Part shown: piece by piece, positions 1 through 7,980 of the stretch | How the letters are laid out: every line of letters begins with the position of its first letter | How positions within the stretch are numbered: the stretch's first letter is position 1 | Source: Gammaproteobacteria bacterium | GTDB taxonomy: Bacteria; Pseudomonadota; Gammaproteobacteria; Steroidobacterales; Steroidobacteraceae | Reading direction: 5' to 3' | Assembly (NCBI GenBank): GCA_947455595.1 | Contig: CANGOP010000002.1 | Coordinates: 167,742-231,741, forward strand | DNA length: 64,000 nt | The notes under the pieces: model-generated | Told to the model about the DNA's origin: nothing | What the model saw: the letters and a program-made list of their open reading frames with translations, nothing else | Databases searched by the model: none | Program-made: the position numbers and the translations under genes

Positions 1-1137
1 CTCAAGGCGGGCGCGAGCGACATCCACTTGGAAACTCGCCCATCGGGGCTTGCCGTTCGCTATCGCGTCGATGGCGTGCTGATTCATGTTGCATCACTGG
101 GTGGCGCAGATCTGTGCGAACAGGTCATCTCGCGTATCAAAGTGATGAGCGAGCTCGACATTGCTGAACGGCGCGTGCCACAAGATGGCCGCTTCAAATT
201 AGCCCTCAAAGGCCGACCGATCGACTTCCGCGTGTCGATTATTCCGAGCGTGCATGGCGAAGACGCCGTGCTGCGTATTCTCGACAAGCAGACACTGACG
301 GATGAGCTGCAGGGCTTGCGTCTTGACGGCTTGGGTTTTGACCCCGAAGTCGTCAATCGTCTGCGGCGCCTGTCGAACTTGCCCTATGGCATGTTGTTGG
401 TCACGGGCCCAACGGGCTCAGGTAAAACGACCACGTTGTATGCGGCGATTTCTGAGACCAACACGGGGCAAGACAAGATCATCACGATTGAAGACCCGGT
501 CGAGTATCAGCTCGCAGGTGTTCTGCAGATCCCCGTAAATGAGAAGAAAGGCCTCACCTTTGCGCGAGGCCTGCGCTCCGTGCTCCGTCATGACCCTGAC
601 AAGATCATGGTGGGCGAAATTCGTGACCCTGAAACGGCCCAGATTGCGATTCAATCCGCGCTGACCGGTCACTTGGTCTTCACTACCGTGCACGCGAACA
701 ACGTGTTTGACGTGTTGGGTCGTTTCGCCCACATGGAAGTTGATCCATACGCCTTTGTGTCCGCTTTGAACGGCATTATGGCGCAGCGCCTCATTCGCGT
801 CGTCTGCGAGCAATGCGCTGAGCCACATCATCCATCTCCTGAAATGATCGCTCAGGCGGGGCTACAACTACCCGCGGTTGCCGCGTGGCAGTTTCGAGTA
901 GGTCGCGGATGTGCTCACTGTCGCGGCACCGGTTATAAGGGTCGAAAGGCGATTGGCGAGCTGCTCGTGCTGACCGATGAGTTACGTGAGGCGATCGTCG
1001 CGCGAGCGCCTGCACGGAAATTAAAGGAGCTCGCCGAGGCGGGCGGCTCGAAACTCATGCGTACCGTTGCGCTGGAACTGGTGCGTGATGGCAAAACCAC
1101 TTTGTTGGAGGCCAATCGTGTTACCGCTATGGCGTGA
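1..1137 (+). CDS. GspE/PulE-type secretion ATPase (5' end outside the window)
   Basis: Cytoplasmic hexameric ATPase that powers pseudopilus assembly in type II secretion-like systems. The reading frame is open from base 1, so the N-terminal domain lies upstream. Visible motifs in order are SDIHLE near the start (Asp/His boxes), Walker A GPTGSGKTT, Walker B region VGEIRDPETA, His box TTVHANN, and a C-terminal tetracysteine zinc motif (CEQC then CAHC about 60 residues later, followed by GTGYKGR), which is typical of GspE. The next gene overlaps its 3' end by 20 bases, so the two are co-transcribed. A type IV pilus or MSHA extension ATPase is the alternative; the adjoining secretin and short pseudopilins favour secretion. 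No GspF-like platform protein is visible here and it may lie upstream. Confidence 0.93.
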   Translation, partial: LKAGASDIHLETRPSGLAVRYRVDGVLIHVASLGGADLCEQVISRIKVMSELDIAERRVPQDGRFKLALKGRPIDFRVSIIPSVHGEDAVLRILDKQTLTDELQGLRLDGLGFDPEVVNRLRRLSNLPYGMLLVTGPTGSGKTTTLYAAISETNTGQDKIITIEDPVEYQLAGVLQIPVNEKKGLTFARGLRSVLRHDPDKIMVGEIRDPETAQIAIQSALTGHLVFTTVHANNVFDVLGRFAHMEVDPYAFVSALNGIMAQRLIRVVCEQCAEPHHPSPEMIAQAGLQLPAVAAWQFRVGRGCAHCRGTGYKGRKAIGELLVLTDELREAIVARAPARKLKELAEAGGSKLMRTVALELVRDGKTTLLEANRVTAMA

Positions 1138-1930
1138 CGAAGTTGTGGTGTATTTGGCGCCGCAGCGCGTGGCGCTCACTCGTCTCAAGCGAGGTTTTGG
1201 CCGTCGTGTGCTCGCCTCTCGGCAGTGCGACGTGGCCAACGGACAGGCCGGCGATCCTGCGGGCGCTTTTGCGTGCCTGACGGATTTATTGACGGACAGC
1301 CAGTGGCAGGATGCGTCGGCCCGTGTCGTTCTGGCTGATTCGTGGGTGCGCTACGGCCTTGTCCCGGCTCCGGCCGTCTCTTTGGATGCCGACGGTCGTC
1401 TGAGTCACGCTCGTTATGTATTGACCGACATTTTTGGCGATAGCTTGTCGGACTGGACTGTGACGCTCACCGATGTGCCGCCGGGTAAGCCCTATCTTGC
1501 CTGCGCAACTCCGGCACCACTGCGAACGGAATTAGAAGACGTCCTGTCGGCAGCCCAGCTACGACTCACCTCGCTGCAGCCCCAATTGGTGGTGTCATTT
1601 AACGCCTGGCGCCGACACTTGCCGACGGGAGAATGCTGGTTCGTCAGCATTGATGATGGTTCGTTGGCCGCCGTGCAGGTGGTCGATGGCAGCTGGAATC
1701 GAGTGCACACGGCGCGGCTCTCTGCGCAATGGACGGTCGAGCTTCAGCGACTTCGCGCCTTTGGGCGGTTTACAGAAGCGTCAATCGGCGGTAGCCGACT
1801 GTTCGTTGACGCGCCCTTGACGATGCGGACGCAAGGACGTGAAGCGCTCCCGGAATTAGACTGGTTAGAGCCTGACGAGCGTCTGTCTCAAGTGGTGGAA
1901 TTCGACCTGCTACAGCGGGTGGCAGTATGA
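1118..1930 (+). CDS. PilM/GspL-cytoplasmic-domain-like assembly protein
   Basis: About 270 residues, with no signal peptide or membrane segment. It sits exactly where PilM/MshI-type actin-fold proteins sit in PilMNOPQ-like operons, and I assign it mainly by this position. I chose the GTG start because TTGGAGG lies 6-7 bases upstream; in-frame ATGs further upstream would run deep into the ATPase gene. The protein would begin MLPLWRDEVV. Its role would be a cytoplasmic ring linking the ATPase to the inner-membrane PilN-like protein. The next gene overlaps by ATGA. The sequence is divergent and I cannot point to a clear ATP-binding motif, so the family call is moderate. Confidence 0.7.
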   Translation: MLPLWRDEVVVYLAPQRVALTRLKRGFGRRVLASRQCDVANGQAGDPAGAFACLTDLLTDSQWQDASARVVLADSWVRYGLVPAPAVSLDADGRLSHARYVLTDIFGDSLSDWTVTLTDVPPGKPYLACATPAPLRTELEDVLSAAQLRLTSLQPQLVVSFNAWRRHLPTGECWFVSIDDGSLAAVQVVDGSWNRVHTARLSAQWTVELQRLRAFGRFTEASIGGSRLFVDAPLTMRTQGREALPELDWLEPDERLSQVVEFDLLQRVAV

Positions 1931-2445
1931 AGAATCCGAATAGGGTTCAGCTCGACTTCGTCGCGCCGGTGCATGAGGCACGGGCCACCGGCCTTGCGCT
2001 CATCGTGATGGGTGGCGTCGCCGTCTTGGGATTGGCTGCTGCATTCAACGCCGAGTTATCGGAGCGCGACCGGGTCGAAGCGAAGCTCGATGCCGTGCCG
2101 CGCGTGAAGCGATCCGCGCCGATTACCGATCCAAAATTGACGGCCGAGCTAGGATCGATCCAGCATGAGCTCAATGTCCCGTGGACGCCGGTGCTGAATG
2201 AATTGGAAGCGGCCAATCACGATTTGGCTGAGACCGTCTCGGTGCTCAGCGTCGTGCCGGATGCCGAAAAGCATACGGTCCGCATCGTCGCCGAAGTCCG
2301 TCAGCTACCGGACGCGCTCAAATATCTTGAGCGGCTGCAAAAGAGCGAATTGTTGCGTTACCCGATGTTGGAAAGCCACGAGCGTCGCAAAGACGATCCG
2401 GAGCATCCGATTCGCATCAAGCTGTCAGCGGAGTGGCGGTCATGA
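1927..2445 (+). CDS. PilN/GspL-like bitopic inner-membrane protein
   Basis: 172 residues: a short cytoplasmic N-terminus with a PilN-like beginning (MKNPNRVQLDF), one membrane helix at about residues 22-40, then a periplasmic part with coiled-coil character and an alpha/beta ending. This layout matches PilN, MshJ-like or the periplasmic half of GspL. It would couple the cytoplasmic PilM-like protein to the PilO-like partner. The ATGA overlaps at both ends show tight translational coupling. The family is assigned from topology, size and order rather than a diagnostic motif. Confidence 0.68.
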   Translation: MKNPNRVQLDFVAPVHEARATGLALIVMGGVAVLGLAAAFNAELSERDRVEAKLDAVPRVKRSAPITDPKLTAELGSIQHELNVPWTPVLNELEAANHDLAETVSVLSVVPDAEKHTVRIVAEVRQLPDALKYLERLQKSELLRYPMLESHERRKDDPEHPIRIKLSAEWRS

Positions 2446-3098
2446 GCGACAATTTAGTGCAGATGTCCCGTTCGACGCCTGCGAACGCCAAGCCAGCCGT
2501 CGCGCTGCGCTCAGCGCCGATCGAAGGTCGCGCGGTGGTGATCGCACGGCGGGTGTCACGCGAGTGGATTCCGGCGATGGCCTGGCAGATCCGTCGCACA
2601 GGCCGGCGTGGCTTGATTGGGCTCGGATTGTTGGCAACTGCGGCCGTCTTTTTCGCATCGACGCACTGGCCGTTGGTGACCCAGGTGCAGTCGATGCGAG
2701 ATGACCTGCAGGCGGCGTTGACGACGGCTGCGAAGCGCTCCGCCGATGTCGCACCCACAGCGGCCAACGATCCCCGCCGTCTACTGGAGTCGTTACCCAG
2801 TCGGACCGAGGTGCCAAAATTGCTCGGCGTCATTCTGACGCAGGCGGATACCGCTGGACTATCGATCGATACGGGGAAGTATGACGTTGCTGCCTCTCAC
2901 AACGGTGCAGTCACGCGTTATCACATCGGGTTTCCGGTCACGGGCTCGTATCCCGCGGTCCGTTCGTTCATCGACCAGGTGCTGAAGGCCATTCCGACGG
3001 CCTCAATCAGTGAATTGTCGATTGAGCGAAAGAGCATTGCCGATGGGGTCGTCGAAGCGAACATTCGGCTAACGTTGTTTACGCGGGGGGCGCCATGA
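2442..3098 (+). CDS. PilO/GspM-like inner-membrane assembly protein
   Basis: 218 residues from the ATG that overlaps the previous stop (ATGA). A Pro/Arg-rich cytoplasmic segment of about 60 residues is followed by one membrane helix (GLIGLGLLATAAVFFAS) and a periplasmic domain of about 140 residues with a ferredoxin-like pattern, as in PilO and GspM. It would pair with the PilN-like protein to form the periplasmic alignment scaffold. The cytoplasmic tail is longer than in ordinary PilO proteins. The assignment rests on order and topology. Confidence 0.66.
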   Translation: MSDNLVQMSRSTPANAKPAVALRSAPIEGRAVVIARRVSREWIPAMAWQIRRTGRRGLIGLGLLATAAVFFASTHWPLVTQVQSMRDDLQAALTTAAKRSADVAPTAANDPRRLLESLPSRTEVPKLLGVILTQADTAGLSIDTGKYDVAASHNGAVTRYHIGFPVTGSYPAVRSFIDQVLKAIPTASISELSIERKSIADGVVEANIRLTLFTRGAP

Positions 3099-3688
3099 GG
3101 CATCTACCGGTACTCAGCGGCCTACTCGGGGCGACCGGTCGCGTCAGCAACCGGCGTCGTTGGATCATGGTCATCGTGGTTGGGCTGCTTGCTGCCGCCA
3201 CGGGTCTCTACAGTATTGAGTCTGCGCGGCAAACCCGTCAGCAGCAAGCCGCGGCGGGTCTCGTTGAGGCACGCGCCCGTGCCATCGCCAAGGCGAAGGC
3301 GATCGCGCTCGCCCGCGCGAAGTCCGCTGCAGCCGCACAGCCTAAAACGTTGGTGACGAGTGGACGTGTGGTGCCCTCCACGCAGGCGGCTGATCTATTC
3401 GCGCCGCATTCATGGTACGTTGCGCCGCCGCCACCACCACCGGCAGCTGAAGAACCGCCGCCTGCACCGACGGCGCCGCCATTGCCGTATACCTATGTTG
3501 GCAGCTACGCCCCGTCCGGCGAACGCGCGACGTATTTTCTTGCTCGTGGTGATCGTGTTGTCGACGCTCATGTCGGCGACAAACTTGATGGTTCGCTCCT
3601 GTTCGAGAAAGTCGAAGGGGGTCAACTCGTGTTCAACTACTTGCCGCTCAACATCCGGCAGACCTTGCCGGCCGGAGTCGTCCAGTGA
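3095..3688 (+). CDS. PilP/GspC-like periplasmic linker protein
   Basis: 197 residues. There is a membrane anchor at about residues 24-42, an Ala/Lys/Arg-rich helix, and a Pro-rich stretch near residues 108-130. The C-terminal beta domain contains YTYVGSY, LARGDRVVDAHVGD and PLNIRQTLPAG, resembling the homology region of GspC and PilP. Such proteins connect the inner-membrane platform to the secretin, which is the next gene. It is anchored by a membrane helix rather than as a lipoprotein (no lipobox seen), so it is closer to GspC in topology. ATGA and GTGA overlaps flank it. Confidence 0.72.
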   Translation: MRHLPVLSGLLGATGRVSNRRRWIMVIVVGLLAAATGLYSIESARQTRQQQAAAGLVEARARAIAKAKAIALARAKSAAAAQPKTLVTSGRVVPSTQAADLFAPHSWYVAPPPPPPAAEEPPPAPTAPPLPYTYVGSYAPSGERATYFLARGDRVVDAHVGDKLDGSLLFEKVEGGQLVFNYLPLNIRQTLPAGVVQ

Positions 3689-6141
3689 AATCTTTCGTAT
3701 CGTGTTTTCTCCCAGTTCTGTTGGTTTTGGTGTTGGCCGGCTGTGCCGCGGACTCACTCCACCGGGAGGGTGTATCGGCTGTTGATCATGGCGACTACGA
3801 AGTCGGAATCGCCAAGTTGAGCGACGCCGCCCGCCGGGATCCCAATAATCTGGTCTTCCGCATGGATCTGCTGTCGCGGACTGAGCGTGCGGTACAGACG
3901 CTCGTATCTCAGGCAGATACTGCACGCGCCGCGGGCGATCCGGCTGCTGCGGAACGCGCATTCCGTCGGGTCCTCGCAATCGAGCCGTCAAACTCACGTG
4001 CGAAAAATGGACTGGCGCAGGTTCAGGCAGACGTCGCCCATACAGACCGGGTCGCGAAAGCGCAGAAACTACTCGACAAGAAAGATCTCGATGCAGCCGA
4101 GATCGAGTTACGAGCGGTTCTCGAGGAGGACGCCAGTTTCGTCCCTGCGCAGACGCTCTTGGTGAAGTTGCAGAGCGCGCGCGGCCCCGTGAGTGCCGTC
4201 CCTTCTCTCAAGACCAAAGATAGCCGTGCGGTAACACTCCAGTTCCGGGACGCACAGACTAAGATGGTTTTCGAGGTGCTCGCTCGGCAGACAGGCCTCA
4301 ATTTTATTTTCGATAAAGATGTAAAGAGCGATGGCAAGACGACGATTTTCGTCAGCCAAGTGCCGGTTGAGTCGGCTATTGACCTGATTCTGGCGCAGAA
4401 TCAGCTCGCCAAGCAGGTACTTGCGGACAACATGGTGCTGATCTATCCGGCCACACCGACCAAGCAGAAGGAATATCAGGAAGAGATCGTCCATTCCTTC
4501 TATCTGGCGAATGCAGCGGTCAAGGATGTGGAGAACCTGCTGAAGACCGTGTTGGGTGCGAAGACGTTATTCGTCGACGAGCGCGCCAATCTCGTCGTCA
4601 TGCGTGATACGCCGGAACATATCCGCATGGCGGAAAAGCTGGTGTCGTCCATTGACGTCGCGGAGCCGGAAGTCATCTTGGAAGTTGAGGTGTTGGAGGC
4701 TGCGCATACCCTGCTCGACCAGCTCGGCATCCGATATCCATCGTCGGCGACCTTTACACCGACGCCGCTCTCAGGCGCGGCTGCGGCCGCTAGCGGTGGC
4801 ACGACGCCTGTGACCACGGCGGCGAACTCGGCGATGCACATCAATGACTATCTGCACCAGAATCGCAACACGATCACGGTGTCTCAGATGACGGCTGGCG
4901 TGGACTTTCTGAAGACCACCGGTCAGACGAACGTCTTGTCGAGCCCACGCATCCGCGCCAAGAACAAAGAAAAAGCGAAGATCATGATTGGTGACCGCGT
5001 CCCAGTGGTGACCTCGGGCGCCTCGGCAGGCGTCGGCAATTCATCTTTCGCAACCAGCAGCGTTCAGTATCTCGAAGTGGGTTTGAACTTGGATGTGACG
5101 CCGACGATCCACCTCGATGGCAATGTGCAGATCAAGGTGGGTCTGGAAGTTTCGTCCATCGTGAAGGAGTTCGACGTCGCGACCGGCAGCGGTGGCCAGA
5201 CCCACGTTTACCAGATCGGTACCCGCAATGCGACGACGACGCTGGAGCTGAAGGACGGTGAAACCCAAGTGCTGGCCGGTCTCGTGACGGACAGCGACCA
5301 GAAGAGTTCCTCCCATATTCCAGGTTTGGGCGATATGCCCATCCTCGGACGTCTGTTCGGCTCGAATGGTACGAATCGCAACAAGAGCGAGATTATTTTG
5401 TCGATCACGCCGCGAATCATCCGCGCGCAGACACGCCCGACGGTTGATTCGACCGAGTTCTGGTACGGAACGGAGACGCAGACTCGCTCTGCGCCATTTG
5501 GCAGCTCACATACGGCCGATGGTAATGCGGCCTCTTCCGCGCCGGTAGCCGGAGCGGGTGGGGTGTCGACGATGTCTGGGCCTTCCGTATCGCAAGCGCC
5601 GAGTGTTCCGCGCACGTTGCCGCAGCGCATGGATGCAGGAACGTCCGTTGCACCACCGCCGAGTGACGCCACGCCGAGCGACGACTCAAACGCAGCGAAA
5701 AATCTGCCTGCTGCGGCCAAAGATGCGGCATCGTCGGAAGCGCCGGCGTCGTCGGACGGCAAGGCAAGGATCACCCTCGATGGGCCGACGACGGCTAAGG
5801 TCGGTGACGAAGTCTCTGTGGCCGTCCGAATGGATGGCGCGTCAGGCGTGGGTAAGGTCAGGACTCAGCTGCGCTTTGACCCGACTGCCTTGCAGGTGGT
5901 CTCTGCGGATGCGGGCGACGTCGCACCGGGTGGAAAGGTCGATGTTCGGGCCGGCGGCATTCAATTGGACTCGAACGGTACGCAGGTAGGCGCGAGCGGA
6001 AGCCTGCTCAACGTGCGCTTCAAGGTACTGATTGCGCGCCCGACCATCACGGTGTCGACTCAGGTGGTCTTGATGAGCGAGGAGGGGACGGCACTTGCCG
6101 CGACCCAAGCGACCCCCATCGCGATTGCAGCCACTCCGTAA
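3685..6141 (+). CDS. Secretin (GspD/PilQ family) with TPR N-terminus and cohesin-like C-terminus
   Basis: Outer-membrane channel of the secretion system, 818 residues. The GTG start overlaps the previous stop. A lipoprotein signal ends in LAGC (Cys about 19-20). TPR-like helices cover about 35-170. An STN/N0-type domain starts near 182 (VTLQFRDAQTKMVFEVLARQ), followed by an N1-like domain at about 270-320. The secretin beta domain spans roughly 395-580 (LSSPRIRAKNKEKAKI, then the GLGDMPILGRLFG signature). A Ser/Ala/Pro linker leads to a cohesin-like domain at about 695-815 (KVGDEVSVAVRMDGASGVG, LRFDPTALQV). The TPR and cohesin additions are absent from classical GspD and PilQ. It closes the overlapping part of the operon. 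Confidence 0.93.
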   Translation: MKSFVSCFLPVLLVLVLAGCAADSLHREGVSAVDHGDYEVGIAKLSDAARRDPNNLVFRMDLLSRTERAVQTLVSQADTARAAGDPAAAERAFRRVLAIEPSNSRAKNGLAQVQADVAHTDRVAKAQKLLDKKDLDAAEIELRAVLEEDASFVPAQTLLVKLQSARGPVSAVPSLKTKDSRAVTLQFRDAQTKMVFEVLARQTGLNFIFDKDVKSDGKTTIFVSQVPVESAIDLILAQNQLAKQVLADNMVLIYPATPTKQKEYQEEIVHSFYLANAAVKDVENLLKTVLGAKTLFVDERANLVVMRDTPEHIRMAEKLVSSIDVAEPEVILEVEVLEAAHTLLDQLGIRYPSSATFTPTPLSGAAAAASGGTTPVTTAANSAMHINDYLHQNRNTITVSQMTAGVDFLKTTGQTNVLSSPRIRAKNKEKAKIMIGDRVPVVTSGASAGVGNSSFATSSVQYLEVGLNLDVTPTIHLDGNVQIKVGLEVSSIVKEFDVATGSGGQTHVYQIGTRNATTTLELKDGETQVLAGLVTDSDQKSSSHIPGLGDMPILGRLFGSNGTNRNKSEIILSITPRIIRAQTRPTVDSTEFWYGTETQTRSAPFGSSHTADGNAASSAPVAGAGGVSTMSGPSVSQAPSVPRTLPQRMDAGTSVAPPPSDATPSDDSNAAKNLPAAAKDAASSEAPASSDGKARITLDGPTTAKVGDEVSVAVRMDGASGVGKVRTQLRFDPTALQVVSADAGDVAPGGKVDVRAGGIQLDSNGTQVGASGSLLNVRFKVLIARPTITVSTQVVLMSEEGTALAATQATPIAIAATP

Positions 6142-6165
6142 GCCTTGGGATGTTGACATATTAAT

Positions 6166-6672
6166 ATGAGTGGTGTGAGTCGATCATTGAGCGGGAATCG
6201 CCGAGAGGGTGGTTTTACCATCATTGAGCTCGTGATCACGCTTGCGATCGTGGCGCTCCTCGCGACGGCGGTTTTGCCGTCGGCGCAACTGATGTACCAA
6301 CGGGAGCGGGAGTCGCAGTTGCGCGATGCCCTGCGAACCATCCGCGGGGGTATCGATGCCTACAAGAAGGCCTCGGATACCGGGCGCATTAAGAAAGACG
6401 TGGATAAATCGGGCTATCCCCCCGATTTGCAGACGCTGGTGGATGGGGTTGAGGACGCTCGCAATCCCAAAGAAGGCACAAAAATTTACTTTTTACGTGC
6501 CATTCCTCGTGACCCTCTGTGGCCGGATGCCACGACGCCGGCCGTTGAGACCTGGGCGCTGCGATCCTACGCAAGCCCACCGGATGCCCCCGAGGCCGGT
6601 GACGACGTCTATGACGTGCATACGATGTCGCCCAAAGTGGGCCTCAATGGAGTTCCTTACAGTGAATGGTAG
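6166..6672 (+). CDS. Type II pseudopilin (GspG-like) 1
   Basis: 168 residues. The prepilin leader MSGVSRSLSGNRREGG is followed by FTIIELVITLAIVALLATAV, giving a clear prepilin-peptidase site (G before Phe) and Glu at position 5. The mature part has the GspG-type pattern: a polar helix with Glu/Gln/Arg, GYPPDLQTLVDGV, FLRAIPRDPLWP, and the tail NGVPYSEW. It would build the periplasmic pseudopilus that pushes cargo through the secretin. No strong ribosome-binding site is visible before the ATG. Its 3' end overlaps the next pseudopilin gene. The prepilin peptidase must be encoded outside this window. Confidence 0.88.
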   Translation: MSGVSRSLSGNRREGGFTIIELVITLAIVALLATAVLPSAQLMYQRERESQLRDALRTIRGGIDAYKKASDTGRIKKDVDKSGYPPDLQTLVDGVEDARNPKEGTKIYFLRAIPRDPLWPDATTPAVETWALRSYASPPDAPEAGDDVYDVHTMSPKVGLNGVPYSEW

Positions 6673-7042
6673 GCATACCCGCGGCTTTACGCTGCTTGAG
6701 CTACTGGTGGTCATGGCCATCATCGCGACGCTGCTGACAATTGCCGTACCGCGGTATTTCAAATCGTTAGACCGCTCCAAGGAAACGGTTTTGCGGCAGG
6801 ATCTGGCGACGATGCGTGAGCAGATCGATCGATATTCCGGAGATAAAGGGCACTATCCGGAGTCGTTGGCGACACTCGTCACCGACCACTATCTGCGGGC
6901 GCTACCCGTCGACCCGTTTACGGGTGACAGTGAGCATTGGCAGCCGATCGTCTCGGATGAGCCTGAAAACCCGGGGATCAAGGACGTGAAGAGCGGGGCA
7001 GAAGGCAACGGCCAGAATGGCGTTCCCTATGCGGAATGGTAG
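6662..7042 (+). CDS. Type II pseudopilin (GspG-like) 2
   Basis: 126 residues from the GTG, which is preceded by GGAG at 6649-6652; an ATG at 6647 in the same frame is an alternative. The leader MNGRHTRG precedes FTLLELLVVMAIIATLLTIA, a textbook prepilin-peptidase site with Glu5. The body carries GHYPESLATLV, YLRALPVDPFTG and the tail NGVPYAEW, nearly identical to that of pseudopilin 1, so the two probably arose by duplication. It overlaps both neighbours, consistent with coupled expression. It is the shortest and most GspG-like of the three and could be the major subunit. Confidence 0.88.
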   Translation: MNGRHTRGFTLLELLVVMAIIATLLTIAVPRYFKSLDRSKETVLRQDLATMREQIDRYSGDKGHYPESLATLVTDHYLRALPVDPFTGDSEHWQPIVSDEPENPGIKDVKSGAEGNGQNGVPYAEW

Positions 7043-7538
7043 GCCGAGGCGGGCGCAGACGGGTCTCACGTATTTCGGGGTTCTCATTCTCGTTACCCTG
7101 ATCGGGCTGTCGTTGTCGCTCGCAGCCAAAGTCGTTTCCCAGGCCATGCAGCGGGATAACGAGCAGCAATTACTGTGGGTGGGCCATGCGTATCGGGATG
7201 GCATCGAGGCCTACTTGCGTAAGCACGGCCGTTATCCAGCCGATTTGCAGTCCCTTCTGGCCGACCCGACGGGCACGGTGCCGGAACACTTTCTTCGGAC
7301 CCTTTACCCGGATCCCATGACGGGTTCTGCTGAATGGACGGTCCTGAAAGGCCCCGACGGCGGCGTGATGGGTATTGCCAGCAAATCTTCTAAGGCGCCG
7401 ATCAAGATCGCTAATTTCGATGATGACGATGTCGACTTCGACAAGGCAGCGACGTACGCTGACTGGAAGTTCGTCTACGACCCGGCGATCAAGGCGAAGA
7501 AGTACGGCCAGTCCGTTTTCGGTGCGCCGGCTCGCTAA
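7029..7538 (+). CDS. Pseudopilin 3, lacking Glu5
   Basis: 169 residues from the ATG at 7029 (an ATG at 7017 is also in frame). The leader MRNGRPRRAQTG precedes LTYFGVLILVTLIGLSLSLA. The cleavage Gly is present, but position 5 of the mature protein is Gly instead of the conserved Glu, a feature known for tip-type minor pseudopilins such as GspK. The body keeps the family pattern: ENEQQLLWVGHAYRDGIEAY-like helix, GRYPADLQSLLADP, FLRTLYPDPMTG. A tail rich in Asp (DDDDVDFDKA) replaces the NGVPYxEW ending of the other two. This suggests an initiating or tip subunit. The start codon is uncertain. Confidence 0.82.
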   Translation: MRNGRPRRAQTGLTYFGVLILVTLIGLSLSLAAKVVSQAMQRDNEQQLLWVGHAYRDGIEAYLRKHGRYPADLQSLLADPTGTVPEHFLRTLYPDPMTGSAEWTVLKGPDGGVMGIASKSSKAPIKIANFDDDDVDFDKAATYADWKFVYDPAIKAKKYGQSVFGAPAR

Positions 7539-7775
7539 CTCTTGAGATCCCTCGGCTCCGAGGGCGGGTGGGCCCACAACGAGTGGGTTAAACGACCGGT
7601 CACAGCCCCGTTTTTGCGCAAGCCACCGGCAGCGGGGTTCCTGATGCGGGTATTCCCGCCCCCGTCCGGCCATTTCCGTGCGCACCGTCACAGTTTTGGA
7701 GCCCCATTTCGGGGGCTCGCGCCGGGCACCTCGTGACCTTCATCACAGAACTCAAATTCTCGCCTCGTCAGGCAG
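7539..7775. other. Intergenic region between the secretion operon and the copper cluster
   Basis: No convincing gene is seen. A 7-bp stem at 7699-7705/7712-7718 (GAGCCCC with GGGGCTC) follows the pseudopilin operon. It has no T-run on either side, so it is at best a weak or Rho-assisted terminator. Confidence 0.5.
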
Positions 7776-7802
7776 TTGCAAGCCCAACTTCACTTACATA
7801 AT
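7776..7802 (+). promoter_or_regulatory. Possible sigma-70 promoter of the copper cluster
   Basis: TTGCAA (7776-7781) and CATAAT (7797-7802) are separated by 15 bases. The -10 is five of six from consensus, but the -35 is weaker and the spacer is short. It would place the transcript start near 7809 and give a leader of about 170 bases before the SCO gene. No better candidate was seen between the pseudopilins and the SCO gene. Confidence 0.35.
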
Positions 7803-7869
7803 GGCCACACACGGTTCGTAGCGGCCCGCTTAGGTAGGGTAACTGCTTAGTTCCGCGGGGTGAAAAGGG

Positions 7870-7948
7870 GAAGTCGACCTGATGTCCGAAAGGACACGGC
7901 TGGCGCAACCTTCAGAGCGTGCAGCGCTGTCTCCGTCTAGAGACAGCG
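7870..7948 (+). promoter_or_regulatory. Structured 5' leader upstream of the SCO gene
   Basis: Two strong hairpins lie between the presumed promoter and the SCO start. The first is a GTCGACC/GGCTGGC helix (7873-7879 with about 7898-7904) carrying an inner TGTCC-GAAA-GGACA stem with a GNRA loop (7883-7896). The second is a perfect 9-bp stem CGCTGTCTC/GAGACAGCG (7925-7933/7940-7948). Upstream, CCCGC/GCGGG and AACT/AGTT pairings may extend the fold. No T-run follows, so it is not an ordinary terminator. I compared it by eye with cobalamin, c-di-GMP and yybP-ykoY riboswitch consensus features and found no real match. Confidence 0.5.
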
Positions 7949-7980
7949 TTACACAGGGTATGAAAGACAGGGACGGGACA

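Noticed and set aside
1..7538. Type IV pilus or MSHA pilus operon
   Set aside because: No long pilin, no PilT-like ATPase and no MSHA-type neighbours; all three prepilins are short GspG-like proteins.
7882..7980. Upstream ATG for the SCO gene
   Set aside because: It would put charged residues before the signal peptide and translate through two strong hairpins.
7803..7980. Cobalamin, c-di-GMP or yybP-ykoY riboswitch
   Set aside because: Short matches (AAAAGGGGAAG, GCTGGCGCAAC) recall the cobalamin core, but the GGTGCC start and B12 box are absent; the other two lack their key loops.
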